The notes under the pieces are model-generated. The model saw only the letters and a program-made list of their open reading frames with translations. It had not been told where the DNA came from and ran no database searches. Positions 11,704 to 24,200 of a stretch of DNA of 64,000 nt are shown piece after piece. Source of the stretch: Sphaerolaimus hirsutus (taxonomy: Eukaryota; Nematoda; Chromadorea; Monhysterida; Sphaerolaimidae). The stretch covers positions 23,587,147 to 23,651,146 of the forward strand of contig OZ038457.1 in assembly GCA_964036195.1 (NCBI GenBank), read 5' to 3'. The translations under genes were made by a program, and so were the position numbers. Each line of letters opens with the position of its first letter. Position 1 is the stretch's first letter.

Positions 11704-12695
11704 TAGGGTTCAAACGATATATCATATCGAATATTGGATATCGACCATTTTTTAATATCGAATATCGATATAGAAAATTTTGAAAAAATATCGAATATCG
11801 ATATCAAAAATTTATTGTTATTTGTCTGATACACTTTGATTCATCATGTTTTTCTTCTATTTTCTACCATTGAGTAATGTAAAGCTTGTTCAAATCACTT
11901 GTACCATACAAATTTCAGTAATGAGATGATTAAACATATGTGCAACCACATGAAAATACAATATGCCACTGGACAAAATTTCTCAAAAATCGCTCCAGAT
12001 AGGTAGGTAGCTGAGCGATTTGGGGGGGTGGGCTAAGGGGGTAGTAGCCAAAAAATTTTACCTCGGGATAGATAGATAGCTGAGCGGCCTCCGGGATAGA
12101 TAGATAGCTGACGGATTTGGGGGGGGGGGCAGCCCCCCCCCCAGCCCCCCCCCCTAGGAGACCCCTGACTTACACATGTAAACTTGGGTATATTGTTTTT
12201 CTGTTGTTCAGCCGATTATTACCCGATACCCGGTTATTTTATTACCCGGAACCAAAATTTTGATCATTGTAGAACTGAAAGAACCGAGTTTAAGAACCGA
12301 ACCGAGAACCGGAACCGACAATTTTCAGGAACCGAGAACCGATACCAGAACCGAAATCTTTTGGAACCGGGAACCGAGAACCGGAACCGAAAATTTTGAA
12401 ATTCCCAACCCTAGTGTAGGGTAGGGTTCAAACGATATATCATATCGAATATCGGATATCGACCATTTTTTAATATCGAATATCGATATCGAAAATTTTG
12501 AAAAAATATCAAATAACGAATATCACTATCGAAAATTTATTGTTATTAGTCTGATACACTTTGATTCATCATGTTTTTCTTCTATTTTCTACCATTGAGT
12601 AATGTAAAGCTTGTTAAAATCACTTGTACCATACAAATTTCAGTAAAGAGATGATTAAACATATGTGCAACCACATGAAAATACAATATGCCACT
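11704..12695. repeat. Tandem duplication of a MITE block (with family J fragment)
   Basis: Sequence 12168-12421 repeats 10948-11069 plus 11587-11703 without the family J insert. Sequence 12422-12695 repeats 11704-11965 (start of a TAGGGTTCAAACGATAT element of family B). Between the copies lies a family J fragment (about 11966-12167) ending GGAGACCCCTG. This fits a local duplication that happened before family J entered the first copy. Confidence 0.8.
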
Positions 12696-12850
12696 TGAAA
12701 TATGCCTTGCTATACCAAAAGCATATCGCAATATCGAATATCAAAAATATCGAAATATTAAATATCGAATATCGACCATTTTTCAATATCAAATATCGAT
12801 ATCGAGGTTCCATATCGTATCGATATCGAGTTTCAGAAAAAAATATTGAA
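12422..12850. mobile_element. MITE family B (ATCGAATATCGA words), eroded right end
   Basis: Left end TAGGGTTCAAACGATATATC. Word arrays ATCGAATATCGATATCGA lie at 12440-12535 and 12730-12840. The right terminus expected from other copies (GTTTGAACCCTA) is lost. The sequence drifts into unrelated DNA after about 12850. Confidence 0.75.
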
Positions 12851-12959
12851 TCACATTCCTGCATCCCATTTTGTTGTACATTGACGGATTTCGATGCCCT
12901 TCGAGTATGTTGGGGTTTTGGGTCTGCGCTATGCCGAACTGTCTTGGTTTGCTCGAATA

Positions 12960-13604
12960 ATCCCCCAGTCCCGAGATAAGGGGGGTCTATAAAATGGTGG
13001 TCATTTTGCACGGATGATCTGCACATTGACTTTCAAGCTTAATAACTTGCCCATTTCTTTGCCGATTTGGATCATTTGACACTTAAAATTATCGGGACAA
13101 CCTGAAGATTCCATTTTTGCGGTCGGATTAGTAATGTCTAAATTCCGTATGCCGATTTGACCCGGTTTTTGAACATGAAAAGTTTTGTTTTCACATGCTA
13201 AATATGATATACTTTAGGGAACGACAATTCATCTAAAACAAAAATGAGTTATGAATATCTCTTTCCAAACAAAAGTTATAGCACTTTGAACTTTCACGTA
13301 CCACTCAAAAAAACGCATGAAAAACAGTGCATAACAGATAATCAGAACATAAAAATGAAATCTACAGGTCATTGTGATCATTTTAAGCATTCATAGGTGA
13401 AAATCGGCAGAGAAATGGCGAGATATAGAGTTTTGAATTTCCATGCTTTGTTCTTCATGCAGTAATTTATATTTATGGTTTGTGGGTGCAAGTTTGAAGT
13501 CCTGTAACTTTTGACTGGAAAGAGATATTGAAACAATTTTTGGGCCAGATTTATTCTTTTTGTCTAAAGTATATGATAGCATGTTCACAACAACTGTATT
13601 TAAA
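12960..13604. repeat. Diverged partial relative of palindrome G
   Basis: Phrases such as CCCGAGATAAGGGGGGTC, TTAATAACTTGCCCATTTC and CTCTTTCCAAACAAAAGTTATAG align in order with one arm at 4030-4380. Inverse phrases follow at 13360-13590. It is an older copy of that palindromic family without resolvable ends. Confidence 0.55.
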
Positions 13605-13605
13605 A

Positions 13606-14693
13606 CTAGCAGGATTCTCTCCGACCTTCGGTCGGGTTTCATACTTCTTTAAAAATTAAAACACTAATGGATATTTATTGCACACAGCAACACAGCAATA
13701 CAGTGCCTTAGTTAAGTTTGCCCGCATTCTAGCCATGTATTTTAAAAGGCAGTATGTAATGTAGCAACAATAGGAAGAAAAAAAAGTACAATAAGGAGAA
13801 CAATATGAATGAAGCAATGTTTTTTCAATCGATTTTTCTATCGTTCCTTAAATTGTTTTGGACATGGAACTCAATATTGAAATTTGAATAGTTTGCAATT
13901 TTGTATGATGGTGTGCAGTGTGCATAGCGTTTTATATAGGTGTTGTGATAGGATGCTGTTTTTTATGCAAATTAGCCAAGTTTGTTGTAATCTTAAATCG
14001 GTTATGTGTATACATATAATATTGTGCTTACGGATGAGAAGGTAGGTATGGGTGAGGCAAATGAAGTGAGGTTTGTTTAGGTGCAGACAAACTGCGTGTG
14101 ACTGTGCTTGTCACAGGAAAAAATGTGTGTGTGATGCATTGGGAAGCGGGCTGGATGTGCGTGAAGCGGCTCGCTTCCACACGCTTCCACACGTTTCAGC
14201 ACGCTTCACCAAGAATGCTGCTAGCTTCACAAACGCTTCACGCGCTTCCAAAAATGTGGAAGACACTTCACACTGCCCGGCGCCTCCACACGCTTCACTC
14301 ACATATACATTTGCATGCCAGCACTATGTTCAGAAGCGTGAAGTGTCTTCACACTCAATTTCATGAAGCGCGTGGAAGCGCAGAGCATGTTCGTGAAGCG
14401 TCTGGAAGCGTCAGTGTGAAGACACTTCACGACGGTTCACCGTCCATCCAAACACTCATTTTTTGCTGTATGTGTGGTTTTAAATATGTATTTATATTTG
14501 ATTATATTAATATAGTTGCAAATTTAAACCATTTGGTCACAACAGTGGTGTGGAATGAAGTGCTAATGGTTGTTACTATGTCAAAGTTTTATTTGTGAGT
14601 GTATTTTTTTGCTGTGTGCAATAAATATCCATTAGTGTTTTAATTTTTAAAGAAGTATGAAACCCGACCGAAGGTCGGAGAGAATCCTGCTAG
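13606..14693. mobile_element. Element with two outward Helitron-like 3' ends
   Basis: The right end reads CCGACCGAAGGTCGG (hairpin), a short spacer, then CCTGCTAG followed by T. The left end is its inverse complement over about 90 bp. On each strand the outward end therefore has the Helitron 3' signature: a hairpin, then CTAG before T. Between the ends lie a unique AT-rich part and an inserted array of GCTTCACACGCTTCCA words (about 14100-14460). No Rep/helicase coding sequence is present. Confidence 0.6.
14100..14460. repeat. Array of GCTTCACACGCTTCCA words
   Basis: Inverted arrays of GAAGCG / CGCTTC words in a nested unit. The ORFs read from it are low-complexity readouts (ASxxF/HTLH-like) and are not taken as genes. 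Confidence 0.65.
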
Positions 14694-14937
14694 TATCTAA
14701 TGAATATGAAACTTTTTACTTGAATTATCAAACTTTTTCATGTTGTCAGGAGTCGTCACAGAAAAAGGGTGTGAAAGGGGCGTTAGGAAAAATTAAATTA
14801 AATTAAAATTAACTAAAATTAAGGTATTAAACTGTCCAACAACAATAAAAAGATGTGCATACACTGCATACACATAATGTATTTGCTGTCGCTGCTCTAG
14901 GCTAATAATTTTGTGTATTTTCATATTGTATCGTTTT

Positions 14938-15082
14938 CATCCAGAGGGGGGCGTTATTCAAGAGGGGAGAGTTATTCATGGGGGAGTTATTTTTTCCTCA
15001 CCTCGCAAACAGGGAGGAGTTATTCAAAGGGGAGTTATTCGAGGGGGGGGGGTCTTATTCGAGGATTTGCGGTATTTACTCC
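14938..15082. repeat. TACCGTATTT-type MITE relic (GGGGGTTATTC words)
   Basis: GGGGGCGTTATTCAAGAGGGG words at 14945-15040, ending GAGGATTTGCGGTATTTACT. These are the characteristic G-rich GTTATTC(A/G)AG units. Only one clear end remains. Confidence 0.5.
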
Positions 15083-15295
15083 ACTACAGATGATCCTTTG
15101 GTCACATTTGACTATCATAATCATAAAAATTCTTTCATCCAATCACATTCATAAAAAAAGTTTCCTCTAATTCAGACACGGGTCCCGAAAAAAACCCACA
15201 ACTATAAAACGAAGCCAGGTGTGGGGTTCTCAGGTTTTCTTTGTGCGGAATATCTATATGCATGCAACAATTTGCACGGTATGGCTACATTGACA

Positions 15296-16745
15296 TAAAC
15301 ACCTTCCCGGACAAGTTCACCACCCATTTTTTTAAATTTCACTTCGGTTGTAATATCTCCATCTATGGGGGTGTTATAAAGCTGAAACTTTGAATATATA
15401 AAGTTGTAACACCCCCCTACTTTGCTTCAATGTGGGGAGGTGGGGCGACTCACTACAGGGTGGGTTGCCCTATATGCAACAATTTTTTTGGTGTCCCAAA
15501 CAAGTTCACCACCCACTTGATTAGCTACACTTCGAGGGTCATATCTCCAGCTGTGAGGCTGGTATAAAGCTGAAATTTGCGGGATGTCTTGCCAAAAAAA
15601 ACCCTTACAATAAACCAGTGGGGGTGCCTGCCAGCGATCCACTACGGTATGCGTTACTGTATGTACAGTTGTTCATTTTTTTTCAAAACAACCCAAGTGT
15701 CCCAAACAAGTTTGCCACCCAGCTCCATTATAAAAATGTTGTGAGAAGATACCTAATAAAAAATTGAGTCAGATTCGAACCCTAGTTCTGCTAATTAAAT
15801 TTTTTTTTAGAAGGGCACCCACCCCGTCCCAAAAACAGCAGAGTGAAAATTTCACTTTAAACCAATGTTTTGTTTCACATTTAAAAAGTTGGTTTACAAA
15901 GTTCACTAGGGAAGGGTCCAAGGTTCAAAGTGACGTAATCAACATGACCTCTAAAATGCGTCCATAAGAAAATTTATTTGGGGTGAATATTATGATGTCA
16001 TAATCACAACATTACAGGAACAAAATTTGACACAATTTTTACTTTTTCATTCACCCCAAATAAATTTTGTTATGCAGGCATTTTAGAGGCTATGTTATTT
16101 ACATAACTTTGAACCTTAGACACTCCCCTAGTGAACTTTGTAAACCAACTTCTTGAGTATGAAACAAAAAATTGGTTTTAAGTGAAATTTTCAGTCTGCC
16201 ATTTATGGGACAGGGTGGGTGCCCTACTGAAAACTTTTAATGAGCAGAACTAAGGTTCAAATCTGATTCAATTTTACATCAGGTTTATTCTCACAACACT
16301 TTTTTACAATGCAGTTGGGTGGCGAACTTGTTTGGGAGACTTGAGTTGTTTGTAAAAAATGAACAAATTTATAAGTGGCGACCCATGCTGTAGTGGGTCG
16401 TTGGCGGCCATCCACTGGTGCATTGTGAGAGGGGGTTGTTTGCAAAGCAACCCCCAAATTACAGCTTTATTTAGCCCTCACAGCTGGAGATATGGCCCTC
16501 ATAGTGTTGCTAATCAAGTGGGTGGTGAACTTGTTTGGGACACCAAAAAAGCCACAGAAAATGTTTGTATATAGGGCGACCCACCCTGTAGTGAGTCGCC
16601 GTACATTCCCCCATTGATTCGGAGTAGCAGGGTGTGAGGCTATATACCCACCAAATATTAGGTTTATACGACTCCCATAGCCAGAGATATTGCATCTTAA
16701 GTGAAATAAAAAAATGGGTGGTGCACTTGTCCGCGAAGGTGTTTA
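15296..16745. mobile_element. Long hairpin element L (copy 1)
   Basis: Ends TAAACACCTTCCCGGACAAG and inverse CTTGTCCGCGAAGGTGTTTA. The two halves are inverted copies over nearly the whole 1.45 kb, meeting near 16010. Each arm repeats modules such as GTTCACCACCCACTTGATTA, ATATCTCCAGCTGTGAGG and GGGCACCCACCC. The outer TA may be the target duplication, as in Tc1/mariner insertions. Sister copies lie at 37074 and 41016. Confidence 0.85.
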
Positions 16746-16871
16746 GTATAGTTCCGACGACGACGATACATTGCATAGCCACTGATCACTTTTATAACAA
16801 AATCTTTAGAAAATTCTAAACATCAACTGTCATTGAAAATTTTGAAAAAATATCTGATAAGGCGGCACCAT

Positions 16872-17565
16872 TAGGGTTCAAACAATATATTGTATCAAAT
16901 ATTGAATATCGGATATCGACCATTTTTTCATATCAAATATCGATATCGAAAATTTTGAAAAAATATCGAATATCGACCATTTTTTCGATATATCGAACCT
17001 GTATTGTGTCCCTAAATTAATATAATTTTCATTTTGAGATATTTATGATTGATCTGATTTGCTTATAGTATTGTATTTGATGAGTAAAAATACAGTATTT
17101 ATAATGTCATTGTTGTTGGAGTGCTAAATTTGAAGCTAGAAAATGCTGATATGCTATTTTTTGCAACATGCCCTTAAGCAATTAGGTTATAAGTATGAAC
17201 TGAAATATTTACCAATTGTTATTTGTCTTTTACACTTTGATTCATCATGTTTCTCCCATTTTCTACTTTTGACTGTTGTAAACCTTGTCAAATCACTTGT
17301 ACCATTCACATTTCAGTAAAGAGATGATTAACCATGTGTGCAACCAGATGAAAATACAATATGCCACTTGAAATATGCATTGCTATACCAAAAGCAAATC
17401 GCAATATCGAATATCGAAAATATCGAAATATCGAATATCGACCATTTTTCAATATCGAATATCGAATATCGATATCGAGGTTCCATATCGTATCGATATT
17501 GAATATCGAGTTTCAGAAAAAAATATCGAATATCGATATCGAAAAGTCATATCATTCGAACCCTA
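16872..17565. mobile_element. MITE family B, complete, 8-bp TSD
   Basis: Left end TAGGGTTCAAACAATATATT and right end CATATCATTCGAACCCTA. Exact duplications GGCACCAT are at 16864-16871 and 17566-17573. ATCGAATATCGA word arrays lie near both ends, with a unique AT-rich middle (17010-17390) shared with the copy at 22358. Confidence 0.92.
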
Positions 17566-17598
17566 GGCACCATCAAACTTCACATGTTCAATTCAAAC

Positions 17599-17863
17599 TA
17601 CCGTATTTCCTCGAATTACCCCCGGGGGGTTTATTTTTTCAGAGTGAAAATTTTGAGAGAGAAAAACGTGAAAAATGCACCAATAAACCACCATTTATAA
17701 GTTTTTACAGCCTTATAAAAGAATGTCGATGGTATAAACGATGTTCTAACGTAACACAGTAAGTGTTTTGAACGTCTGTTATGCATTTCCCGGACCACAA
17801 ATTCATAGTGCCCATTTTGAGGGGGGTATTTCGAGGGGGAGGGTATTTCGAGGAAATACGGTA
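17599..17863. mobile_element. MITE family F (TACCGTATTTCCTCGAA ends)
   Basis: Left end TACCGTATTTCCTCGAATTA and right end TTTCGAGGAAATACGGTA. CCCCC/GGGGG runs lie just inside. The interior shares the phrase GCATTTCCCGGACCACAAAT with the inverse copy at 44626-44887. It lies just beyond the 3' end of the BTB gene. Confidence 0.82.
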
Positions 17864-18246
17864 CTCATTCTACGCGCAATTACAATAAAGTACCGATCAA
17901 GAACCACTGAGCTTCAGTGGTGGCACCAGCATTTTCACAATCAAAAATTTCACTAGGAAACTGGCGGGGGTCTAGCTATCTAACAGCCAGATTTTATATA
18001 CACTTATGAACCGGAAAGCCAGTGTCAGATTGTTTCCTATTTACATCATTCTTTTGGCAAAAAAACAACAACAGACAGACAACAGAATTGGTTGGAGAAA
18101 TAAAATAAATTGAGCACTTCGTCCGCAAGAGAATTTGTATATAAGTTTTCATCGGCACTTTACGACATTTACCACAATTTCGTTTTGAATATTTTACGCA
18201 CAGAATTTAAAAACGATACATCTATCCATAAACAACTATGATACTT

Positions 18247-21200
18247 TTACAAAGTCATTTTAAACACTTTCTCCACCAGTCCATATTTCCCTGCCACTTC
18301 GGCGGCCACATCGGGATTCGCAATAATGTGAGACAGTATATCGGCCATGATTTGGTTCTGTAAACAGACGTTCAATATAGGTGCGATCACACTGTTTTTC
18401 TGTGACAACAACAATTTAAACCATATGTATTTCAACGCACTATAATTCTTTGACGTTTTCAACTAAAACATCAAATTTTCGTCGTCACAGGAAAACCGTG
18501 TGACTGGCGCTTAAAAAACATCTCCAACATTACGACACCTCGCAAAATATCACAAATCAGCACAGGAGTTTTGTAGATTTGGACCACCGCGGGGGTTCAT
18601 ATAGATAGTAAATCGCTCCTCCGGAGGCATAGATAGCTGGAAAAAAATTTGAGGGGGGGGGGGTTGAGGGGGTTCGCAGGGTTCAAATATATAGGCTTTT
18701 CCAAGGTATAGAAGGAAGAAAAGAGAACAAATCGCTAAAAGTAGGTGAAACAAGGTATATAAGCATATATAGTACACAAATAGCTGAAAAACTGAAACAC
18801 ATGAAATAGCGATTTTTAAGGAGAAAAACTATGAAAAGGTATGAAAATTAGCGATTTTGAGCAAAAATTATGGAAAAATTTCTCAAAAATCGCTCCAGAT
18901 AGGTAGATAGCTGGCCGATTTGGGAATAGATAACCAAAAATTGAGCCTTGGGATAGATAGATAGCTGAGCAGCCTCCGGGATAGATAGCTGGCGAATTGG
19001 GGGAGGGGTATCCCCAGGGCCGTATCCAGGGGGGGGCGGGGGGGGCTGCAGCCCCCCCCCTCCCGGGGCGAGACCAGAAAGTGGCCAGAAAATGAGACTT
19101 TTTCAACGTCAGCGTAAAAAATTTTGCGCGCAAGCGCGCATTCTTCCCCAGATATAAGGTATTATCATCAGATTTGCTCAATGTGGCCGCAAATCATTAA
19201 AAATGTTGTGCTTTTTGCTGTTTTGTATGTATATTTACATACATATACAGCGTACCATGGCGCTGACGCCAACGCCAATGGCGCCATGGCGTGGCGCGTA
19301 CTAATGGCGCCAGCGCCATGGCGCCATTCCGCCACTATGTAGCTAAAATTTTAGGGGGGGGGGGGGCTGAGCCCCCCCCCCCCTCGCCGGGCTCCGTAAA
19401 CAAGCAGCCCCCCCCGCTCAAAAATCCTGGATACGTCCCTGGGTATCCCCAACCCCCCAACTAAACTTGAACCAGCAAAAAAAACGTGGAAGGAAAAAAG
19501 AATGCCAACTTTGAGATCGGGAAGGTCGTACGCCTCAGCCAAATGCAGCAGCTCATCCACAGAAGCCTCGTTCTCACTGAAGCGCATCTTGTACTCGCCT
19601 GGTGGGTTTGGATTTACATAAATTGGGAATGCATAATATGTTGCGAGGACGTACGCAGGGGGGGGGGGGCAAAAATACCGAAAAAATGGTCGATATACGA
19701 TTAGGGTTCAAACGGGATGACTTTTCGAGATCGGGATCGGGATTGGTTTTTTGAGATTTCGGGATCGGGATCGGGATTGGCCGGGATTGGGGTCACGTGA
19801 TCGGGATTGGCATTTTTTCGGGATCGGGATTGGGATCTTGGGATAGAGATTTTGGCCAATGTTTTGGCATCCACAGTTCTTCATAAAGGTCTAAAAACAC
19901 TGTTGGATGCCAGAAACGTGGCATAAAATGAACGCTGGGGGTTTGCGTTCACATTTTTGCATGCAAAAACGTTTGATAATTACCACTAATTTTTCCGGGA
20001 TCGGGATCCTGGACTTTGGAGTTTCTCGGGATCGGAATTTGAAAAGTTTCGGAATCGGGACTGCTAAATCCCGGAATTTCACGGGATCCGGGATCGGGAA
20101 CCCGTTTGAACCCTATATACGATATCGATATTTTTTTAAATTTTCGATACTCAATATTTGAAATGAATAAACAGTCAATATCGATATTCAATACGACAAT
20201 CAAGGCCGTATCCAGGGGGGGGGCGGGGGGGGGGCTGCCCCCTCGCGGGGCGAGACCAGAAAGTGACCGGAAAATGCGACGTTTTTAACGTCCGCGTAAA
20301 AAATTTTGCGCGCAAGCGCGCATTCTTCACCGAACATAGGGTATTATCATTAGATTTGCTCCATGTGGCCGCAAATCATTATAAATACGCTCAATGTTGT
20401 GCTTTTTTCTGTTTTCTATGTAAATTTACATACATATACAGCGTTCCATGGCGCTGACGCCAACGCCAATGGCGCCATGGCGTGGCGCCTACTAATGGCG
20501 CCAGCGCCATGGCGCCATTCTGCCACTATGTAGCTAAAATTTTAGGGGGGGGGGCTGAGCCCCCCCCCCTCGCCGGCCTCCGTAAACAAGCAGCCCCTCC
20601 GCTCAAAAATCCTGGATACGTCCCTGACGACAATCGATCTTCGACAATTTGCGTCTACGAGGAGTAATTTGGTAGATATCAGTGGTGGAAATTTTTTCTG
20701 TCAAACCATAAAAATATGTAGCAAAACTTTCATTTCCCTGGATTTTTCCGCTCCCATCCCGAGAAGGGGGGGGGGGGGGTAGTGATGGAATGGCGCCATG
20801 GCGCTGGCGCCAATTGAGGGCGCCAAAGGGCGCCGCGCCATGGCGCCATTGGCGCTTGGCGCCCTTTTTCTGTGGCGCCCTTGGCGCCTGGCGCCCACAT
20901 TCTGAAAGGCGCCATGGCGCCCTTGGCGCTTGGCGCCCTTTTTCCGTGGCGCCCTTGGCGCCTGGCGCCCTGCTTTAAAAGGGCGCCAAAAAGGCGCCAG
21001 CAGGGTTTCAAGGTGAGTGCTGTGTAAATGAAAAAAAAAGATGAAAAACGCATTTGTGGATGATCTAAATTCGCCAGAAAAAAGGACGAAGTGGTGTGAG
21101 CGAGTGAAGATCTTTTGTGCAACGGTTCATCTGATGTGACAGATCAGAAGACAAGAATGATGAACCGTTGAACTTGCAAAATCATAAATCAACGGATCCA

Positions 21201-24200
21201 AATCGTTGCAATTCCATTTTTTGTTCAATTCAAGGAAACATTGATTGGGAAAGTCTTTTTGAAGTGAATGGATTGTTGTCAAATGACAATATCCATTGTG
21301 TTTGAATTCGTCATGTAGATTTTATTTAAATTTTTTTGTTCTAGTGTTGTTTTTGTTCGTTACATCCTGGAGAACGCAAATTAAGTAGTGAATGTGTGTA
21401 CTAGGGTGCTGTAGAAATTGTTTTAGCACACGCAGGGCGTTCTATGCACTTATTTATCCTGGCGCCCTTGGCGCCTGGCGCCCTATTTTTTAAATGGCGC
21501 CATGGCGCCCTTGGCGCTTGGCGCCCTCTTTCCGTGGCGCCCTTGGCGCCTGGCGCCCGCTTTCCGAATGGCGCCATGGCGCCCTTGGCGCCTGGCGCCC
21601 TTTTTCTGTGGCGCCCTTGGCGCTTGGCGCCCACTTTCTGAATGGCGCCATGGCGCCCTTGGCGCCTGGCGCCCTTTTTTCTGGCGCTTTTCCATCACTA
21701 GGGGGGGGGGTTCAGCTCCCTCCCCTCGGATATGTCCTTGAACACATTGAAGCAGGCAACCCACCGCAGTACAAATTGCGAATGAAGGCCTGTACAGTTT
21801 CATCGGACGCTTCCCCGAATCGGAGTTTCCCCTGCGCCAGGTCGGGGTAGCGCTGCGCAAACTCCGCCCCCTGCCCGCTCAGCACCCGGCTGAAGGTCGA
21901 CGAACGCATCAGCAACAATTTGTGCACCTGTGCATCAAGACTAGAGATGGACAAAACGACATGCGGTTATTATCGACACGTTTTTAAAACGTATTAAAAA
22001 TGGTTTAAATGGTTGAAAACGCTTCATACGATTTTGCTCCAAGTTTCACCATAAATGTTTTCGAACACATTACTCAAAATTTCGAACATTTGAATGTATA
22101 ACTCGAGATCTCAGTGTGGTGGGCCGATACCTTGGCAAAAATTTTTGCATTTCGATTCTAAAACATCAAGCGGATTTGCCCAGCGCATCAATTATCTATC
22201 ACTTACCTAGGGTTCAAACGGGATTGACTTTTCGGGATCGGGATTGGTTTTTTGAGATTTCGGGATCGGGATCGGGATTGGCCGGGATTGGGGTCACGGG
22301 ATCCGGATCGGGATCGGGATTGACATTTTTTCGGGATCGGGATTGGGGTCTTGGGATTAGGGTTCAAACGATATATCGTATCAAATATCGAATATCGGAT
22401 ATCGACCATTTTTTGATATCGAATATCGATATCGAAAATTTTGAAAAATATTGAATATCGAATATCGATATCGAAAATTTTGAAAAATTATCGAATATCG
22501 ACCATATTTTCGATATATCGAACCTGTATAATGTCCTTAATTAAGTTATTATTTTTGTTTTGAGATATTTGTGATTAATTTGATTTGCTTATAGTATATA
22601 AGTTGATGAGTAAAAGCAAAGTATTTAATGTCATCTTTGTTGGAGTGCTTACTCCACATACCTACTGAACTGCTGATATGCTGCTTTTTTGCAACATGCC
22701 CTTAAACAATTGGGTTATAAGTATGAATTGTAATATCTACCAATTTTTGTTTGTCTGATACAATTTGATTTGTCATGTTTTTTTCTTCAATTTTATCATT
22801 CTGACCATTGTAATCCTTGTTAAAATCAATTGTACTTTTCAGTAAAGAGATAATCAACCATGTTTGCAACCATATGAAGATACAATATGCTGCTTGAAAT
22901 ATGCCTTGCTATACCAAAAGCTAAATATCGAATATCGAAAATATCGAAATATCGATATCGAATATCGACCATTTTTTAGTATCGAATATCGAATATCGAT
23001 ATTGAGGGTCCATATTGTATCGAATATCGATATCGAAAATTTTGAAAAAATATCGAATATCGATATCGAAAATTTTGAAAAAATATCAAATATCAAATAT
23101 CGATATCGAAAAGTGATATCGTTTGAACCCTACTTGGGATAGAGGTTTTTACCAATGTTTTGGCATCCACAGTTGTTCATAAAGGTCTAAAAACACTGTT
23201 GGATGCCAGAAACGTGGCATAAAATGAACGCTGGGGGTTTGCGTTCACATTTTTGCATGCAAAAACGTCGTTTTTTCACTTTTGATAATTTCCACTATTT
23301 TTTCCGGGATCGGGATCCCGGACTTTGGAGTTTATCGGGATCGGGATTTGAAAAGTTTCGGGATCGGGATAGGGTTGGAAAAAAAACGTTTTTTTTTAAC
23401 TCGATGTTTTTTTATAAAAAAAACGTTTTTTTTAAAAAAAACAACGTTTTTTTAAAAAAAAAACGTTTTTTAAAAAAAACAACGTTTTTTTTAAAAAAAA
23501 CAACGTTTTTTTAAAAAAAAAAAACGTTTTTTTTTAAAAGCTCCCAGATATGACCTAGTGTCAACATATATAGGTATATCAGACACTGGCAATACTCTGT
23601 GATGTTAAATATGACCATATAATGGCTGTGGAGCCATGGGATAGCATTATAAGTGGTGATTTGTGTCAAAAATATCCATTTTTCGTCGACATATCGTTTG
23701 TATATCGCCTTATAGTCGAATGTTCGTGACTTCAGGTAAAGTTTGGCACGGAATGGTGATCAAACAAGGTTATAAAAGGAGGTTGTTACTTTGGGAGTGA
23801 AGTTACACACTGTGGAGGTACATGGAAGCACATTACCTCAATATTATATATTACAGCAACATATGTCGGCTTATTCACCCATGGTAGCACATAGAAATGG
23901 ATGTTTTGATACTAAAAATGCAACAAAACCAATGAAAACAACCACCAATGTCAATTTGTGTGTGAAATTGCGCGCTTGCGCGCAAAAATTTTGCAAAATA
24001 CCTAGTGCTTAGTACTAAAAATTTTGGTCGATGTTTTTTTAAAAAAAAAACATTTCGGACGTCACGTTTTTTTTTTTTAAAAAACGTTTTAAAAAAAACA
24101 TCGGCCAACCCTAGATCGGGATCGGGACTGCTAAATCCCGGAATTTCATGGGATCCGGGATCGGGATCGGATCCCGTTTGAACCCTACACTTACCTTGAA

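Larger units (their letters stand above)
22208..24187. mobile_element. MITE family C with two nested MITEs, 8-bp TSD at splice donor
   Basis: Left end TAGGGTTCAAACGGGATTGA and right end ATCCCGTTTGAACCCTA. Exact duplications CACTTACC are at 22200-22207 and 24188-24195. The right duplication read on the minus strand is GGTAAGTG, the donor of BTB exon 2. Family B (22358-23132) and family D (23370-24113) elements are inserted in it. Without them its length is about 460 bp, like the copy at 19702. Confidence 0.93.

Noticed and set aside
10125-12421. GGGTAGGGTT near MITE ends as possible telomere-like repeats
   Set aside because: Only one or two copies occur. They are explained by the GTGTAGGG target duplication next to TAGGGTT element ends.
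13615-13640. CCGACC-TTC-GGTCGG hairpin as a bacterial-type terminator
   Set aside because: The window is eukaryotic and the hairpin is part of an inverted transposon end.
14098-14598. 166-codon ORF
   Set aside because: Its first two thirds translate the GCTTCACACG word array, and the rest has no domain.
20701-21860. Several overlapping Arg/Ala/Pro-rich ORFs on both strands
   Set aside because: They are readouts of GGCGCC words in family H, open in many frames because the words lack stop triplets.
21905-21951. BTB exon 3 starting at TCTCTAG (before CTTGATGCA)
   Set aside because: That acceptor would put exon 3 out of frame after exon 2 and create an immediate stop. The acceptor GATGCACAG keeps phase 0 and gives the expected FKVHK motif.
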